Below are positions 56,199 to 64,000 of a DNA stretch of 64,000 nt, piece after piece. The notes beneath the pieces were generated by a model, which saw only the letters and a list, made by a program, of their open reading frames with translations, did no database searches and was not told the DNA's origin. The position numbers and the translations under genes are program-made. Source of the stretch: Halopseudomonas salegens. GTDB taxonomy: Bacteria > Pseudomonadota > Gammaproteobacteria > Pseudomonadales > Pseudomonadaceae. The first letter of the stretch is position 1; each line of letters opens with the position of its first letter. The DNA lies in contig NZ_LT629787.1 of the NCBI RefSeq assembly GCF_900105655.1, positions 2,294,001 through 2,358,000 on the forward strand, read 5' to 3'.

Positions 56199-58133
56199 TT
56201 AATCGGTGTTTCCTGAATTCGCATTGAGATAAGACGAGCGGGTCAGACCCAGGCGCAAGGTATCCAGAATCCTGGCCCGTTCACTCGGACTCAAGCGAGC
56301 CCCTGCGACCTTGTCGCGATACAGGGTCAAGAGTTCACCGGGTGCAAAGTGCACATAGCGCAGCATGTCTTCAATGGTATCGTGGGTCTCGATGCCGCCA
56401 TGCTCGACCCGGCCGCCTTCGCGCAGGTAGACGTTGACCGAATCGGTATCGCCAAACAAATTGTGCATATCGCCGAGAATTTCCTGATAGGCGCCGACCA
56501 GGAATACGCCCAGCAGATAATCTTCACCCTCGCGCAGATCATGCACCGGCAAGGTGTTCTCGATGGATTGCTCATCGACGTAATGGCGAATCTTGCCGTC
56601 CGAGTCGCAGGTCAGATCCTGTAGAACCGCACGGCGCAGGGGTTCTTCATCCAACCGGTTGAGCGGCATGATCGGCAACACCTGATCAATCGCCCAGGTA
56701 TCGGGCAGACTCTGGAATACCGAAAAATTGCAGATGTACTTGTCGGCCATCTTGTCATTCAGCTCGTCCAGCACCTGACGGTGCGAACGCTGGCGCGCTT
56801 TCAACTGGGCATGCAGCCGATTGCACAGGGCAAAGTAGCACTGCTCGGCCAGGGCCTTTTCCGCCAGGCTGACCTTGCCCTCGGCATACTGGCTGGCGGC
56901 ATCACTGATGTAATGCGTTGCACGCCAGTAGGTTTCAGTGACCAGCTCAATGTCATCCCGATCCAGCAGGGCGATCAGGTTGCGCACCACCGCCGGCAAG
57001 GCCTCCAGATCATCGATTGGCGGCACCATGTCGTTGTAGCGCTCGACATCGGTCACCTGGACTACCAGTACGGCATGGTGGGCGGTCAGTGCCCGACCGC
57101 TTTCGGAAAAGATGTGCGGATGGGGCAAGGATTGCTGGTCACAAAAATCCTTGAGCATGGCGACAATCGTGTGCGCATACTCATTGACGTCGTAGTTGAT
57201 CGAGCTGGCATTGCGCGAATGGGTGCCATCGTAGTCCACCCCGAGGCCACCACCGACATCAATATGATCGACCGGCAAACCCAGCGCACGCAGCTCGCCA
57301 AAGTAGCGAATGGCTTCACGAAAGCCGTGCTGGTAGTCGGCCAGATTGGCAATCTGCGAGCCCATGTGAAAATGCAGCAGACGCATGCCATCCTGCAGGC
57401 CGGCGTCGGTGAAGCGTTGCACAACGCGCAGAAGTTGCGCGGCAGAGAGGCCGAACTTGGACTTTTCGCCCCCGGTATCGGCCCACTTGCTCGATGCCAG
57501 GGATGACAGCCGCACGCGCAAGCCGATATTCGGCGTCAGCCCCAGGGCGGCCGCTTCTTCGATCACCAGATCGACTTCGGACTCTTTCTCGATAACGATG
57601 AATACCCGGTGCCCAAGCTTTTGCCCGAGCAGCGCCAGATGGATGAATTCGCGATCCTTGTAGCCATTGCAGACGATGGTGCCGCCCTTGGGGGATAGTG
57701 CCAGCACGGCCATCAGTTCCGGTTTGGAGCCGGCTTCCAGCCCAATGGATACATTCGGGGTGGCAATGATGTTTTCCACCACCGCTTCCTGCTGGTTGAC
57801 CTTGATCGGATAAAGCGCCGTGTAGCTGGCCTGGTATTCCAGCTCGGCAATACTCTGATCGAAAGCGCCGGTCAGTTGACGAACGCGGTGCTGCAGAATA
57901 TCGGGAAAACGGATCAGCAGGGGCAAGTCCAGCCCGGACTCACGCAACTGCTGCACCAGCTCATGCAAATCAATCTCGGCACCCTGTTCGCCTTGGGGTG
58001 TCGCTTGCACATGCCCCTGATCGTTCAGATTGAAGTAGCCAGCGCCCCAGTGGCGAATACCGTAGACGCTGCGGCTGTCGGCAACGGTCCAGGCGGAAGC
58101 ATCTTCCTTGCGCGATCGGCGAGGGCTGGGCAT
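56199..58133 (-). CDS. speA: Biosynthetic arginine decarboxylase
   Basis: 644 residues, PLP-dependent fold III enzyme converting arginine to agmatine in putrescine synthesis. [20 protein letters not shown] carries the PLP lysine; [15 protein letters not shown] segment [38 protein letters not shown] and [16 protein letters not shown] are family landmarks. Full family length. Single gene. Confidence 0.96.
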   Translation of the reverse strand: MPSPRRSRKEDASAWTVADSRSVYGIRHWGAGYFNLNDQGHVQATPQGEQGAEIDLHELVQQLRESGLDLPLLIRFPDILQHRVRQLTGAFDQSIAELEYQASYTALYPIKVNQQEAVVENIIATPNVSIGLEAGSKPELMAVLALSPKGGTIVCNGYKDREFIHLALLGQKLGHRVFIVIEKESEVDLVIEEAAALGLTPNIGLRVRLSSLASSKWADTGGEKSKFGLSAAQLLRVVQRFTDAGLQDGMRLLHFHMGSQIANLADYQHGFREAIRYFGELRALGLPVDHIDVGGGLGVDYDGTHSRNASSINYDVNEYAHTIVAMLKDFCDQQSLPHPHIFSESGRALTAHHAVLVVQVTDVERYNDMVPPIDDLEALPAVVRNLIALLDRDDIELVTETYWRATHYISDAASQYAEGKVSLAEKALAEQCYFALCNRLHAQLKARQRSHRQVLDELNDKMADKYICNFSVFQSLPDTWAIDQVLPIMPLNRLDEEPLRRAVLQDLTCDSDGKIRHYVDEQSIENTLPVHDLREGEDYLLGVFLVGAYQEILGDMHNLFGDTDSVNVYLREGGRVEHGGIETHDTIEDMLRYVHFAPGELLTLYRDKVAGARLSPSERARILDTLRLGLTRSSYLNANSGNTD

Positions 58134-58322
58134 GGGGCAACTCCTTCAACTGTCTGAAATCAATGCGCAAGGATAACGCAAATACCCGCACGCCGCTGCC
58201 CAAGCTGGCGCGCGCCGTCTCAAGTCAGGGCATAACAGCCTATTTGTCCATTCGATAAGCATGGCAGGCTGACAGCAGCAGGACTATGGTGTTGGCTTTA
58301 CCCCATTATGAAGGAGTCCGTC

Positions 58323-59093
58323 ATGCAGGAATATTTCAGTCTCGCCGGTCGCACGGCGCTGGTTACCGGTGGCAGCCGTGGTATCGGTCGCATGATCGCC
58401 AAAGGGTTCGTCAAGGCTGGCGCCCGCGTTTTCATTTGCTCGCGCAAGCTGGCTGAAGGCGAAGAAACCGCGAAAGAATTGAGCCAGTTCGGTGAATGCA
58501 TTGCCCTGCGCGCGGATCTGTCGTCGGAAGAAGGCGCCAAGGCGCTGGCTGCCGAGCTGCAGCAACATACCGGGCAGCTGGATATTCTGGTGAATAATGC
58601 GGGTACTGCCTGGGGCGGCGAGCTGGAAACCTTTCCAGCGGAAGGCTGGCACAAGGTCATGCAGTTGAATGTGACTGCGGTATTCAGCACCATCCAGCAA
58701 TTGCTTCCCTTGCTGCGCAAAGGCGCCAATGCCGATAACCCGACGCGGGTCATCAATATCGGCTCGGTCGCCGGCATCAGTACCTTTGGTGAGCAGGCCT
58801 ATTCCTATGGCCCGAGCAAAGCAGCCGTGCATCAGATGTCACGCCTGCTGGCCCGCGAGCTGGTCAATGAACACATCAATGTGAACGTAATTGCACCCGG
58901 CCGCTTCCCGAGCAAAATGACGCGCCACATCCATAGCGACCCCAAAGCTCTGGCCGAGGATTGCGAAATGATCCCGATGGGGCGTTGGGGCAAGGAAGAG
59001 GAAATGTCGGCATTGGCGATTATGCTGGCCAGTGCAGCAGGCGCCTACATGGCCGGCAATATTATTCCCATTGATGGCGGCTTCACTTTGTAA
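58323..59093 (+). CDS. rhlG: SDR-family reductase, RhlG-like
   Basis: 256 residues from the ATG at 58323; GGAG lies six bases before it (an ATG at 58308 precedes that site). Cofactor motif TGGSRGIGRMIAKG, NNAGTAWGGELETFPAEGWH, catalytic Ser in INIGSVAGIS, YSYGPSKAAVHQMSRLLARE, and IPMGRWGKEEEMSALAIMLA to IPIDGGFTL. The sequence closely resembles Pseudomonas RhlG (NADPH-dependent beta-ketoacyl reductase first linked to rhamnolipids). No rhlAB genes are in the window, so a role in surfactant synthesis is not implied. Confidence 0.85.
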   Translation: MQEYFSLAGRTALVTGGSRGIGRMIAKGFVKAGARVFICSRKLAEGEETAKELSQFGECIALRADLSSEEGAKALAAELQQHTGQLDILVNNAGTAWGGELETFPAEGWHKVMQLNVTAVFSTIQQLLPLLRKGANADNPTRVINIGSVAGISTFGEQAYSYGPSKAAVHQMSRLLARELVNEHINVNVIAPGRFPSKMTRHIHSDPKALAEDCEMIPMGRWGKEEEMSALAIMLASAAGAYMAGNIIPIDGGFTL

Positions 59094-59130
59094 ACAAGTG
59101 CATCCATCAGCCCGCTAAGAGTGCGTGCAT

Positions 59131-59200
59131 GCGGCATTGCCATCCACCCGCTCCAGACACGCTACGAGCCGTCCCTGGAGCTCGTCGATGGCAACACCGC
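59131..59200. repeat. Cloverleaf-like structured repeat (copy B, short form)
   Basis: GCGGCATTGCCATC (59131-59144) pairs with GATGGCAACACCGC (59187-59200). The centre CAGACACGCTACGAGCCGTC matches the reverse complement of copy A at 36215-36324, but the long inner hairpin of copy A is missing. It lies between the convergent genes rhlG and the quinone oxidoreductase. Confidence 0.75.
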
Positions 59201-59253
59201 TCTCGGGCTTTCTGCATTCTGACAGCAAATAACCCGCAGTTTTTAAACAGCAA

Positions 59254-60204
59254 TCACTCCGCAACCAATACCAACTTGCCCACTACCTTGTCGGCCGCCA
59301 ATTCGGCGAAGGCATCTTCCGCCGCCTTGAACGGGTAAGTACCCGCCACCAATGGCTTCAGGGTGCCGTCCGCAAACAAGGGCCAGAGCCTCTGTTCCAT
59401 TCGTGCCAGCAAGTCCGCCTTGAAATCGGCACTGCGCGTACGCAAGGTCGAGCCGGTCAGTTGCAGACGCTTGACCAGTACCTTGGCCAGATCCAGCTTG
59501 GCTTCTCGCCCGCCCATCAGACCAATCATCACCCAGCGGCCGTCCAGTGCCAGCAGATCAAGGTGGTCAGCGGCATAGCTGCCGCCAACGGGGTCGAGCA
59601 CCACATCGAAGGGACCGAAATCCTGCAACTGGCTGATACCCTGCTGGCGCAATACCCCGCCGCTCGCACCCAGAGCACGCGTCTGGGCCAGTTTTTCCTC
59701 CGAGCCCAGGCTGACCCAGCACGGGTTGCCCATCGCATGACACAGCTGGATAGCCGCCGTACCCACGCCGCTGGCACCGGCATGAATCAGGACTTTCTCA
59801 CCCCGTTTGGCCGCACCCAGCTCGAAAACATTCAGCCAGGCCGTCGCGAAGACTTCCATGATCGCACCCGCCTGCGCCCAATCGAAACCTTCAGGCACGG
59901 GCAGCAGGTGTCTGGCATCCACTACCACTTCTTCCGCCATCCCCCCACCCGCCAGCAAGCCGCACACGCGGTCGCCAACGGCCCAGCGGGTATCGCCACA
60001 GGTTTCAATGACTTCACCGGCGCACTCCAGCCCCAACACGGCTGGAGCACCCGGCGGGGGTGGATACATCCCAGCCTTTTGTAACAAATCTGCCCGGTTC
60101 AGTCCGGCAGCCTTGATTGACAGACGAACTTGCCCAGAATCAAGGGGTTGCGCAGGTTGTTCAACCCACTCCAGCTGTCCGCCATTGGCTTGCAATCCTC
60201 TCAC
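59254..60204 (-). CDS. PIG3-like NAD(P)H quinone oxidoreductase
   Basis: 316 residues starting at a GTG with GGAGG four bases upstream. KAAGLNRADLLQKAGMYPPP and GAPAVLGLECAGEVIETCGD are the TP53I3/PIG3-type landmarks, VLIHAGASGVGTAAIQLCHA the cofactor part. No zinc-binding residues. It reduces quinones by NADPH, by analogy with its family. Single gene, divergent from prc. Confidence 0.9.
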   Translation of the reverse strand: MRGLQANGGQLEWVEQPAQPLDSGQVRLSIKAAGLNRADLLQKAGMYPPPPGAPAVLGLECAGEVIETCGDTRWAVGDRVCGLLAGGGMAEEVVVDARHLLPVPEGFDWAQAGAIMEVFATAWLNVFELGAAKRGEKVLIHAGASGVGTAAIQLCHAMGNPCWVSLGSEEKLAQTRALGASGGVLRQQGISQLQDFGPFDVVLDPVGGSYAADHLDLLALDGRWVMIGLMGGREAKLDLAKVLVKRLQLTGSTLRTRSADFKADLLARMEQRLWPLFADGTLKPLVAGTYPFKAAEDAFAELAADKVVGKLVLVAE

Positions 60205-60286
60205 GCTGCCTCCATAGTGTTTGTGTTAATAGGTAGGTTCGGCATTGGCCGACAATACCCCACCAGCCGCGGATACGATACCCACC

Positions 60287-62389
60287 ATGAATGCTTTGAA
60301 TACCCTGCGCTCGGCTTTCCTGATCAGCTTGCTGGCCTGTTCCAGCCTGCTGCCGGCCTATGCTGAACAAGCCGATAGTCTTGACCTGGAAGCCTTGCAA
60401 CCTACACGCGAGCAAATGGTTGCCAGCCTCAACATTGTCGAGCTGTTGCGCCGCCATCACTACAACCGCATTCAGCTCAATGACGCGCTATCAAGCGACA
60501 TTTTCGATCTCTATCTCGAGCAGCTTGACCCCCAACGCAGCCTCTTTACTGCGCAGGATGTCAGCAACTTTGAAGAATACCGCTATCGCATGGATGACTT
60601 GCTGCTTGACGGCGATCTGACCATCGGTTTCGGCATGCATGCACAGCAAATCCAGCGCGCAGATCAACGTATCGAATTTGCTCTCCAGTTGGTAGATGAA
60701 GGTCTCGAGCAACTGGACATGAACAGCGACGAGCAGATTCTGGTTGATCGGGAAAACGCTGAGTGGCCGGCGGATGAGCAGGCCCTCGAAGCCCTGTGGC
60801 GCAAACAGATTACCGACGAAGTGCTGCGCCTGTCGCTGGCCGGACGCGAGATGGAGGCCATCAGCGAGCAGCTTGAGAAGCGTTACAGCAATCAGCGAAA
60901 CCGTTTGTACCAGACCCGCGGTGAGGATATTTTCCAGAATTACATCAATGCCCTGGCCCAGGCCTATGATCCGCACACCCAGTACATGTCACCGGAAAAT
61001 GCGGAAAACTTCGACATCAATATGAGCCTGTCGCTGGAAGGCATCGGTGCGGTCTTGCAGAGTGACAACGAGTTCACTCGCATTGTCCGACTGGTACCCG
61101 CGGGGCCGGCACAGAAAAGCCAGCAGCTGGAACCGGCTGACCGTATTGTCGGTGTTGCCCAGGGAGCCGATGAAATGGTCGATGTCATTGGCTGGCGTCT
61201 TGATGAAGTGGTCAAGCTGATTCGTGGCCCCAAGGGCTCCAAAGTCCGCCTTGATGTCATTCCTGCCGCCAACGCCCCCGGCGATTTGAGCAGTCGCGAA
61301 GTCAGCCTGACCCGCGAAGCGGTCAAGCTGGAAGATCAGGCAGCTCGCTCCAGCATTCTCGAATGGCAGGACAAGGAGCAGGAATACCGCATTGGTGTGA
61401 TCGAGGTGCCGGGCTTCTATCTTGACTTCAAGGCCTATCGCAACGGCGATGAAGATTACCGCAGCACTACCCGTGACGTACGCCGCCTGCTGAGTGAATT
61501 GCAAGAAGAAGGTGTCGATGGCGTGGTGCTGGATTTGCGCAACAATGGCGGTGGTTCACTGCAAGAGGCCACCGAACTGACTGGTCTGTTTATCGAACAG
61601 GGTCCAACGGTGCTGGTACGCAATAGCCAGGGCAAGGTGCAGGTGCTGGATGACAGCAATCCCGGCATTGCCTATCAGGGTCCACTGGCGGTGATGGTCA
61701 ATCGTCTTTCCGCCTCGGCCTCGGAGATTTTTGCCGGTGCCATGCAGGACTATGGCCGTGCCCTGGTGATCGGTGAACCCACGTTTGGCAAAGGTACCGT
61801 GCAGTCAATTCAGCCGCTCAACCACGGCGAACTGAAACTGACGCTGGCCAAGTTTTATCGCATTTCCGGGCAAAGCACGCAACATCGTGGCGTAGTTCCC
61901 GATATTGTTTTCCCGTCACTGCTGGACAGCCGCGAGATTGGCGAAAGCAGCCTGCCCCGGGCCCTGCCCTGGGATACCATTGCGCCGGCAGACTACAACG
62001 CCGGATTGCAGCTTGCGCCCTTTATTCGGCAATTGTCGGAGCGTCACCTGGACCGGGTAGCCAGTGATGCCGAGTTCAATTACACCCTCGCCCGCGTTGA
62101 CTTGAACAAGCGCATGCAGGAACGAGAATTTTTGCCGCTGAACAAGACGCTGCGGCAGGAACAGCAAAAAGGTTTTGAGGCTGAAATGCTTGCGCTGGAA
62201 AACCGTAGGCGGGAAGCACGTGGCGAGGAAGCACTGACCGAGATCGAGGAGAAGGACCCTCTGACCGAATCGATTCATGCCCTCAACCAGGAAGATGAGG
62301 ATTCCGAGGATGACCCTTTCCTGGTTGAAACCGGACGCATACTCATTGACATGCTGGAACTGAATGAACGCCTGGCGCATGCAGGCTGA
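60287..62389 (+). CDS. prc: Tail-specific protease Prc (C-terminal processing peptidase, S41)
   Basis: 700 residues from the ATG at 60287 (signal peptide MNALNTLRSAFLISLLACSS up to AYA). A PDZ domain lies near 235-330 (GIGAVLQSDNEFTRIVRLVP, LIRGPKGSKVRLDVIP). The catalytic Ser is in NRLSASASEIFAGAMQDYGR and the Lys in GEPTFGKGTVQSIQPLNH. C-terminal DUF3340 region follows. It degrades misfolded or tagged periplasmic proteins and trims penicillin-binding proteins; in Pseudomonas it also affects alginate control. Full family length. Confidence 0.96.
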   Translation: MNALNTLRSAFLISLLACSSLLPAYAEQADSLDLEALQPTREQMVASLNIVELLRRHHYNRIQLNDALSSDIFDLYLEQLDPQRSLFTAQDVSNFEEYRYRMDDLLLDGDLTIGFGMHAQQIQRADQRIEFALQLVDEGLEQLDMNSDEQILVDRENAEWPADEQALEALWRKQITDEVLRLSLAGREMEAISEQLEKRYSNQRNRLYQTRGEDIFQNYINALAQAYDPHTQYMSPENAENFDINMSLSLEGIGAVLQSDNEFTRIVRLVPAGPAQKSQQLEPADRIVGVAQGADEMVDVIGWRLDEVVKLIRGPKGSKVRLDVIPAANAPGDLSSREVSLTREAVKLEDQAARSSILEWQDKEQEYRIGVIEVPGFYLDFKAYRNGDEDYRSTTRDVRRLLSELQEEGVDGVVLDLRNNGGGSLQEATELTGLFIEQGPTVLVRNSQGKVQVLDDSNPGIAYQGPLAVMVNRLSASASEIFAGAMQDYGRALVIGEPTFGKGTVQSIQPLNHGELKLTLAKFYRISGQSTQHRGVVPDIVFPSLLDSREIGESSLPRALPWDTIAPADYNAGLQLAPFIRQLSERHLDRVASDAEFNYTLARVDLNKRMQEREFLPLNKTLRQEQQKGFEAEMLALENRRREARGEEALTEIEEKDPLTESIHALNQEDEDSEDDPFLVETGRILIDMLELNERLAHAG

Positions 62390-62544
62390 GCACTGAGCAA
62401 GGCGGGTAGCATGCGGTCACCCATGCTACCCCGCCGACAGCCCTCCGGGGGCCTGTCAGGCCGGTCGAGATTTGGCTTGAGTCCCTTACCAAAACCCCGC
62501 ATAGTCCATGCTTGACGTTTGCTCCTTCCAGGTGGAGTTACCCA

Positions 62545-63285
62545 GTGCGCCTTGCCATCCTGAGCCTTTCACTGCTGCCCGCAACCAGTCTCTGCGCTGC
62601 CCCGCCAGAAGCACCCATCCGTTGGGGTTTTTCCCCGGCCGACCCTGCACCCTACGTAATAACGCAGAGCGACAACAGCCTGGCACCCAGCAGCCTGACC
62701 TACCTTATCGGCAATCTGGTTGCCGACCAGCACGGCAAACAGGTCGACTTTATCCCTACGCCGAATAACCGGATCGATGAATCGCTGCAGCAGGGCCGTA
62801 TTGAATTGCTGTGCAATACGCAGCCGGATTGGCATGCCAACCCGAATGATTACCTGTGGACGCAGCCCTTGTACAGCGATGCCGACATCATCGTCAGCCG
62901 CGAACACCCCGCGCCGGACAGCTTGAGTGATCTGCATGGCAAAGTACTGGGGACCACCCTGGGTTATCACTACGCCGACGCGTTGAACCGTGCCTTTCAG
63001 GACCAGCAAGTCAATCGTCACGATGTACGTGATATCAGCGTGCGCATGGCCATGGTGCAACGCGGTCGATTGGACGCCAGCATTGAACTGCGTCGAGCTG
63101 CCCGGTTTTATATTCGCCAGGAGAATGTCAGCGAATTGCATTTGAGCGACTGGAGTCTGGAGAGTTTTGACTTGCGTTGTGCCATTGCCGGCAATGATCA
63201 GGCGCGCCGAAACAAGCTACGCAACAGTATCAATGAACTCCTGGCCGAGGGTGTTATTCAACGCCTGGTCAGACGTTACGATTAA
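62545..63285 (+). CDS. Periplasmic solute-binding-like protein (SBP family 3)
   Basis: 246 residues from a GTG at 62545 with GGTGGAG seven bases upstream. Signal peptide LAILSLSLLPATSLCA. The fold is that of amino-acid-binding proteins (EAPIRWGFSPADPAPYVITQ; LLCNTQPDWHANPNDYLWTQ; SLSDLHGKVLGTTLGYHYAD). No transport genes beside it. Similar in type to the gene at 51220, but only distantly alike. Confidence 0.8.
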   Translation: MRLAILSLSLLPATSLCAAPPEAPIRWGFSPADPAPYVITQSDNSLAPSSLTYLIGNLVADQHGKQVDFIPTPNNRIDESLQQGRIELLCNTQPDWHANPNDYLWTQPLYSDADIIVSREHPAPDSLSDLHGKVLGTTLGYHYADALNRAFQDQQVNRHDVRDISVRMAMVQRGRLDASIELRRAARFYIRQENVSELHLSDWSLESFDLRCAIAGNDQARRNKLRNSINELLAEGVIQRLVRRYD

Positions 63286-63293
63286 ACCGGAAG

Positions 63294-63316
63294 TTACCCA
63301 CAGATGCTGTGGATAA
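63294..63316. promoter_or_regulatory. Pair of DnaA-box-like sequences
   Basis: TTACCCACA (63294-63302) and TGTGGATAA (63308-63316) are a near-perfect and a perfect DnaA box in inverted orientation, five bases apart, in the gap after the solute-binding gene. Whether DnaA binds here is not shown. The rest of 63286-63537 has no gene. Confidence 0.4.
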
Positions 63317-63537
63317 GTCTGTGAAAAAGTCGGGTAAAGCCGCCTGAAATAGCCATAAAACAAGGCCTCAAGACAAACTGAGCAGATTTTGAGCAGACTG
63401 AAAAACACTTTAAAATCAGATAGATATAAAAAAACGCCAGTTTGAAACAAGGCTTGCATCGGGCCCGAAGAAAGTGTTACCGGCATTTGTGCATAAGGGT
63501 AACACTATTGAACCTGAAGGCTCTGGGAAAGGGTAAA

Positions 63538-63564
63538 ACCGGCCAGTCAGAACGCCTGGCCGGT
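63538..63564 (-). terminator. Rho-independent terminator of the FKBP gene
   Basis: ACCGGCCAG (63538-63546), a nine-base loop and CTGGCCGGT (63556-63564), followed on the minus strand by TTTTACCC. It begins 10 bp behind the FKBP stop. Confidence 0.82.
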
Positions 63565-63574
63565 AACAGTCGAT

Positions 63575-64000
63575 CTACTCTGCGGAATCGATGCTGAGCA
63601 ATTCCATATCGAACACCAGAATGGAGTTCGGCGGAATGCTCGGGCTCGGGCTGCGTTCGCCGTAAGCCATGTCGCTCGGAATGGTTACTGTCCACTTGTC
63701 ACCCACTCGCATCAGCTGCAGGACCTCAACCCAACCCGGGATAACACCGCTGACCGGAAACTGGGCCGGCTCACCGCGCTCAAGCGAGCTGTCAAATACC
63801 GTCCCGTCTACCAGACGGCCTTCATAGTGCACCGTCACCATGTCATTGGCGCCAGGGCTTGCTGCCTCTTCATCGGCAGCGCTGAGCACTTCATACTGCA
63901 AACCCGACTCGGTGGTGACCACGCCTTCACGCGCGGCGTTTTCTTCCAGGTAGCTCTGATTGGCAGCACTGGCTTCTTCCGCCAAGGCTTCAACCCGCTC
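63575..64000 (-). CDS. FKBP-type peptidyl-prolyl isomerase (5' end outside window)
   Basis: The C-terminal 141 residues are visible. The FKBP domain begins at [19 protein letters not shown] and continues [56 protein letters not shown], with the Asp, Trp and Tyr of the drug-binding pocket (VFDSS, PGWVE, AYGER). The upstream helical part (LEENAARE) is typical of FkpA/FklB/Mip-type proteins with an N-terminal dimerisation domain. It helps fold proteins in the periplasm or cytoplasm. Confidence 0.92.
   Translation of the reverse strand, partial: ERVEALAEEASAANQSYLEENAAREGVVTTESGLQYEVLSAADEEAASPGANDMVTVHYEGRLVDGTVFDSSLERGEPAQFPVSGVIPGWVEVLQLMRVGDKWTVTIPSDMAYGERSPSPSIPPNSILVFDMELLSIDSAE

Overview
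The window looks like a Pseudomonas-type gammaproteobacterium, most likely of the marine Halopseudomonas branch. This rests on core genes I recognise by sequence: a biosynthetic arginine decarboxylase (speA), an RhlG-like reductase, the tail-specific protease prc, the rhodanese-type tRNA hydroxylase trhO, and an adhC-fghA formaldehyde pair with a LysR regulator. The species is inferred, not shown.

The window has two halves. Bases 1 to about 31,930 are an accessory region built around a chromosomal integron. An integron integrase gene (30945-31931, +) lies behind a clear LexA box. Upstream of it is an attI region, and running leftwards on the minus strand is a cassette array with ten attC sites (30179 down to 23376). 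The cassettes carry mostly small unknown or membrane proteins, a Phd/YoeB-type toxin-antitoxin pair, a DUF1272 protein, a DUF2750 protein, a Coq4-like plus VanZ-like pair and a possible HEPN protein. An IS1182-family element sits exactly in the core of one attC. At 23.2 kb the array is cut by an IS30-family element that itself contains an IS21-family element (istA-istB).

Left of that composite, degenerate attC-like sites (near 17.7, 18.3, and more doubtfully 15.9 and 0.6 kb), a second toxin-antitoxin pair and an IS1182 remnant at a core-like site suggest that the array once extended much further. It now alternates with ordinary genes: SDR-ada, a TetR/hydrolase pair, a GNAT plus histone-deacetylase-like pair, and a glycosyltransferase with a broken gtrA. 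Two related secreted 'GDL-repeat' proteins flank 4-9 kb; one is split by a second IS30 copy. REP-like palindromes recur through this half, and the tail of a REP-associated transposase is fused to the gtrA remnant.

Bases 32,100 to 64,000 are compact core genome. In order they hold: DUF6122, DsbA-like and trhO; fghA-adhC with a divergent LysR gene; a DUF4168 protein and a two-component system (histidine kinase plus NtrC-type regulator); a VOC protein; a MacAB-OMF tripartite exporter; an acyltransferase. A signalling stretch follows (BLUF photoreceptor, HD-GYP phosphodiesterase, solute-binding protein, chemoreceptor, GGDEF protein with a degenerate active site). The window ends with speA, rhlG, a quinone oxidoreductase, prc, a second solute-binding protein and an FKBP isomerase cut by the window end. 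Two copies of a structured, cloverleaf-like intergenic repeat lie at 36.2 and 59.1 kb.

No rRNA, tRNA or CRISPR array was recognised.
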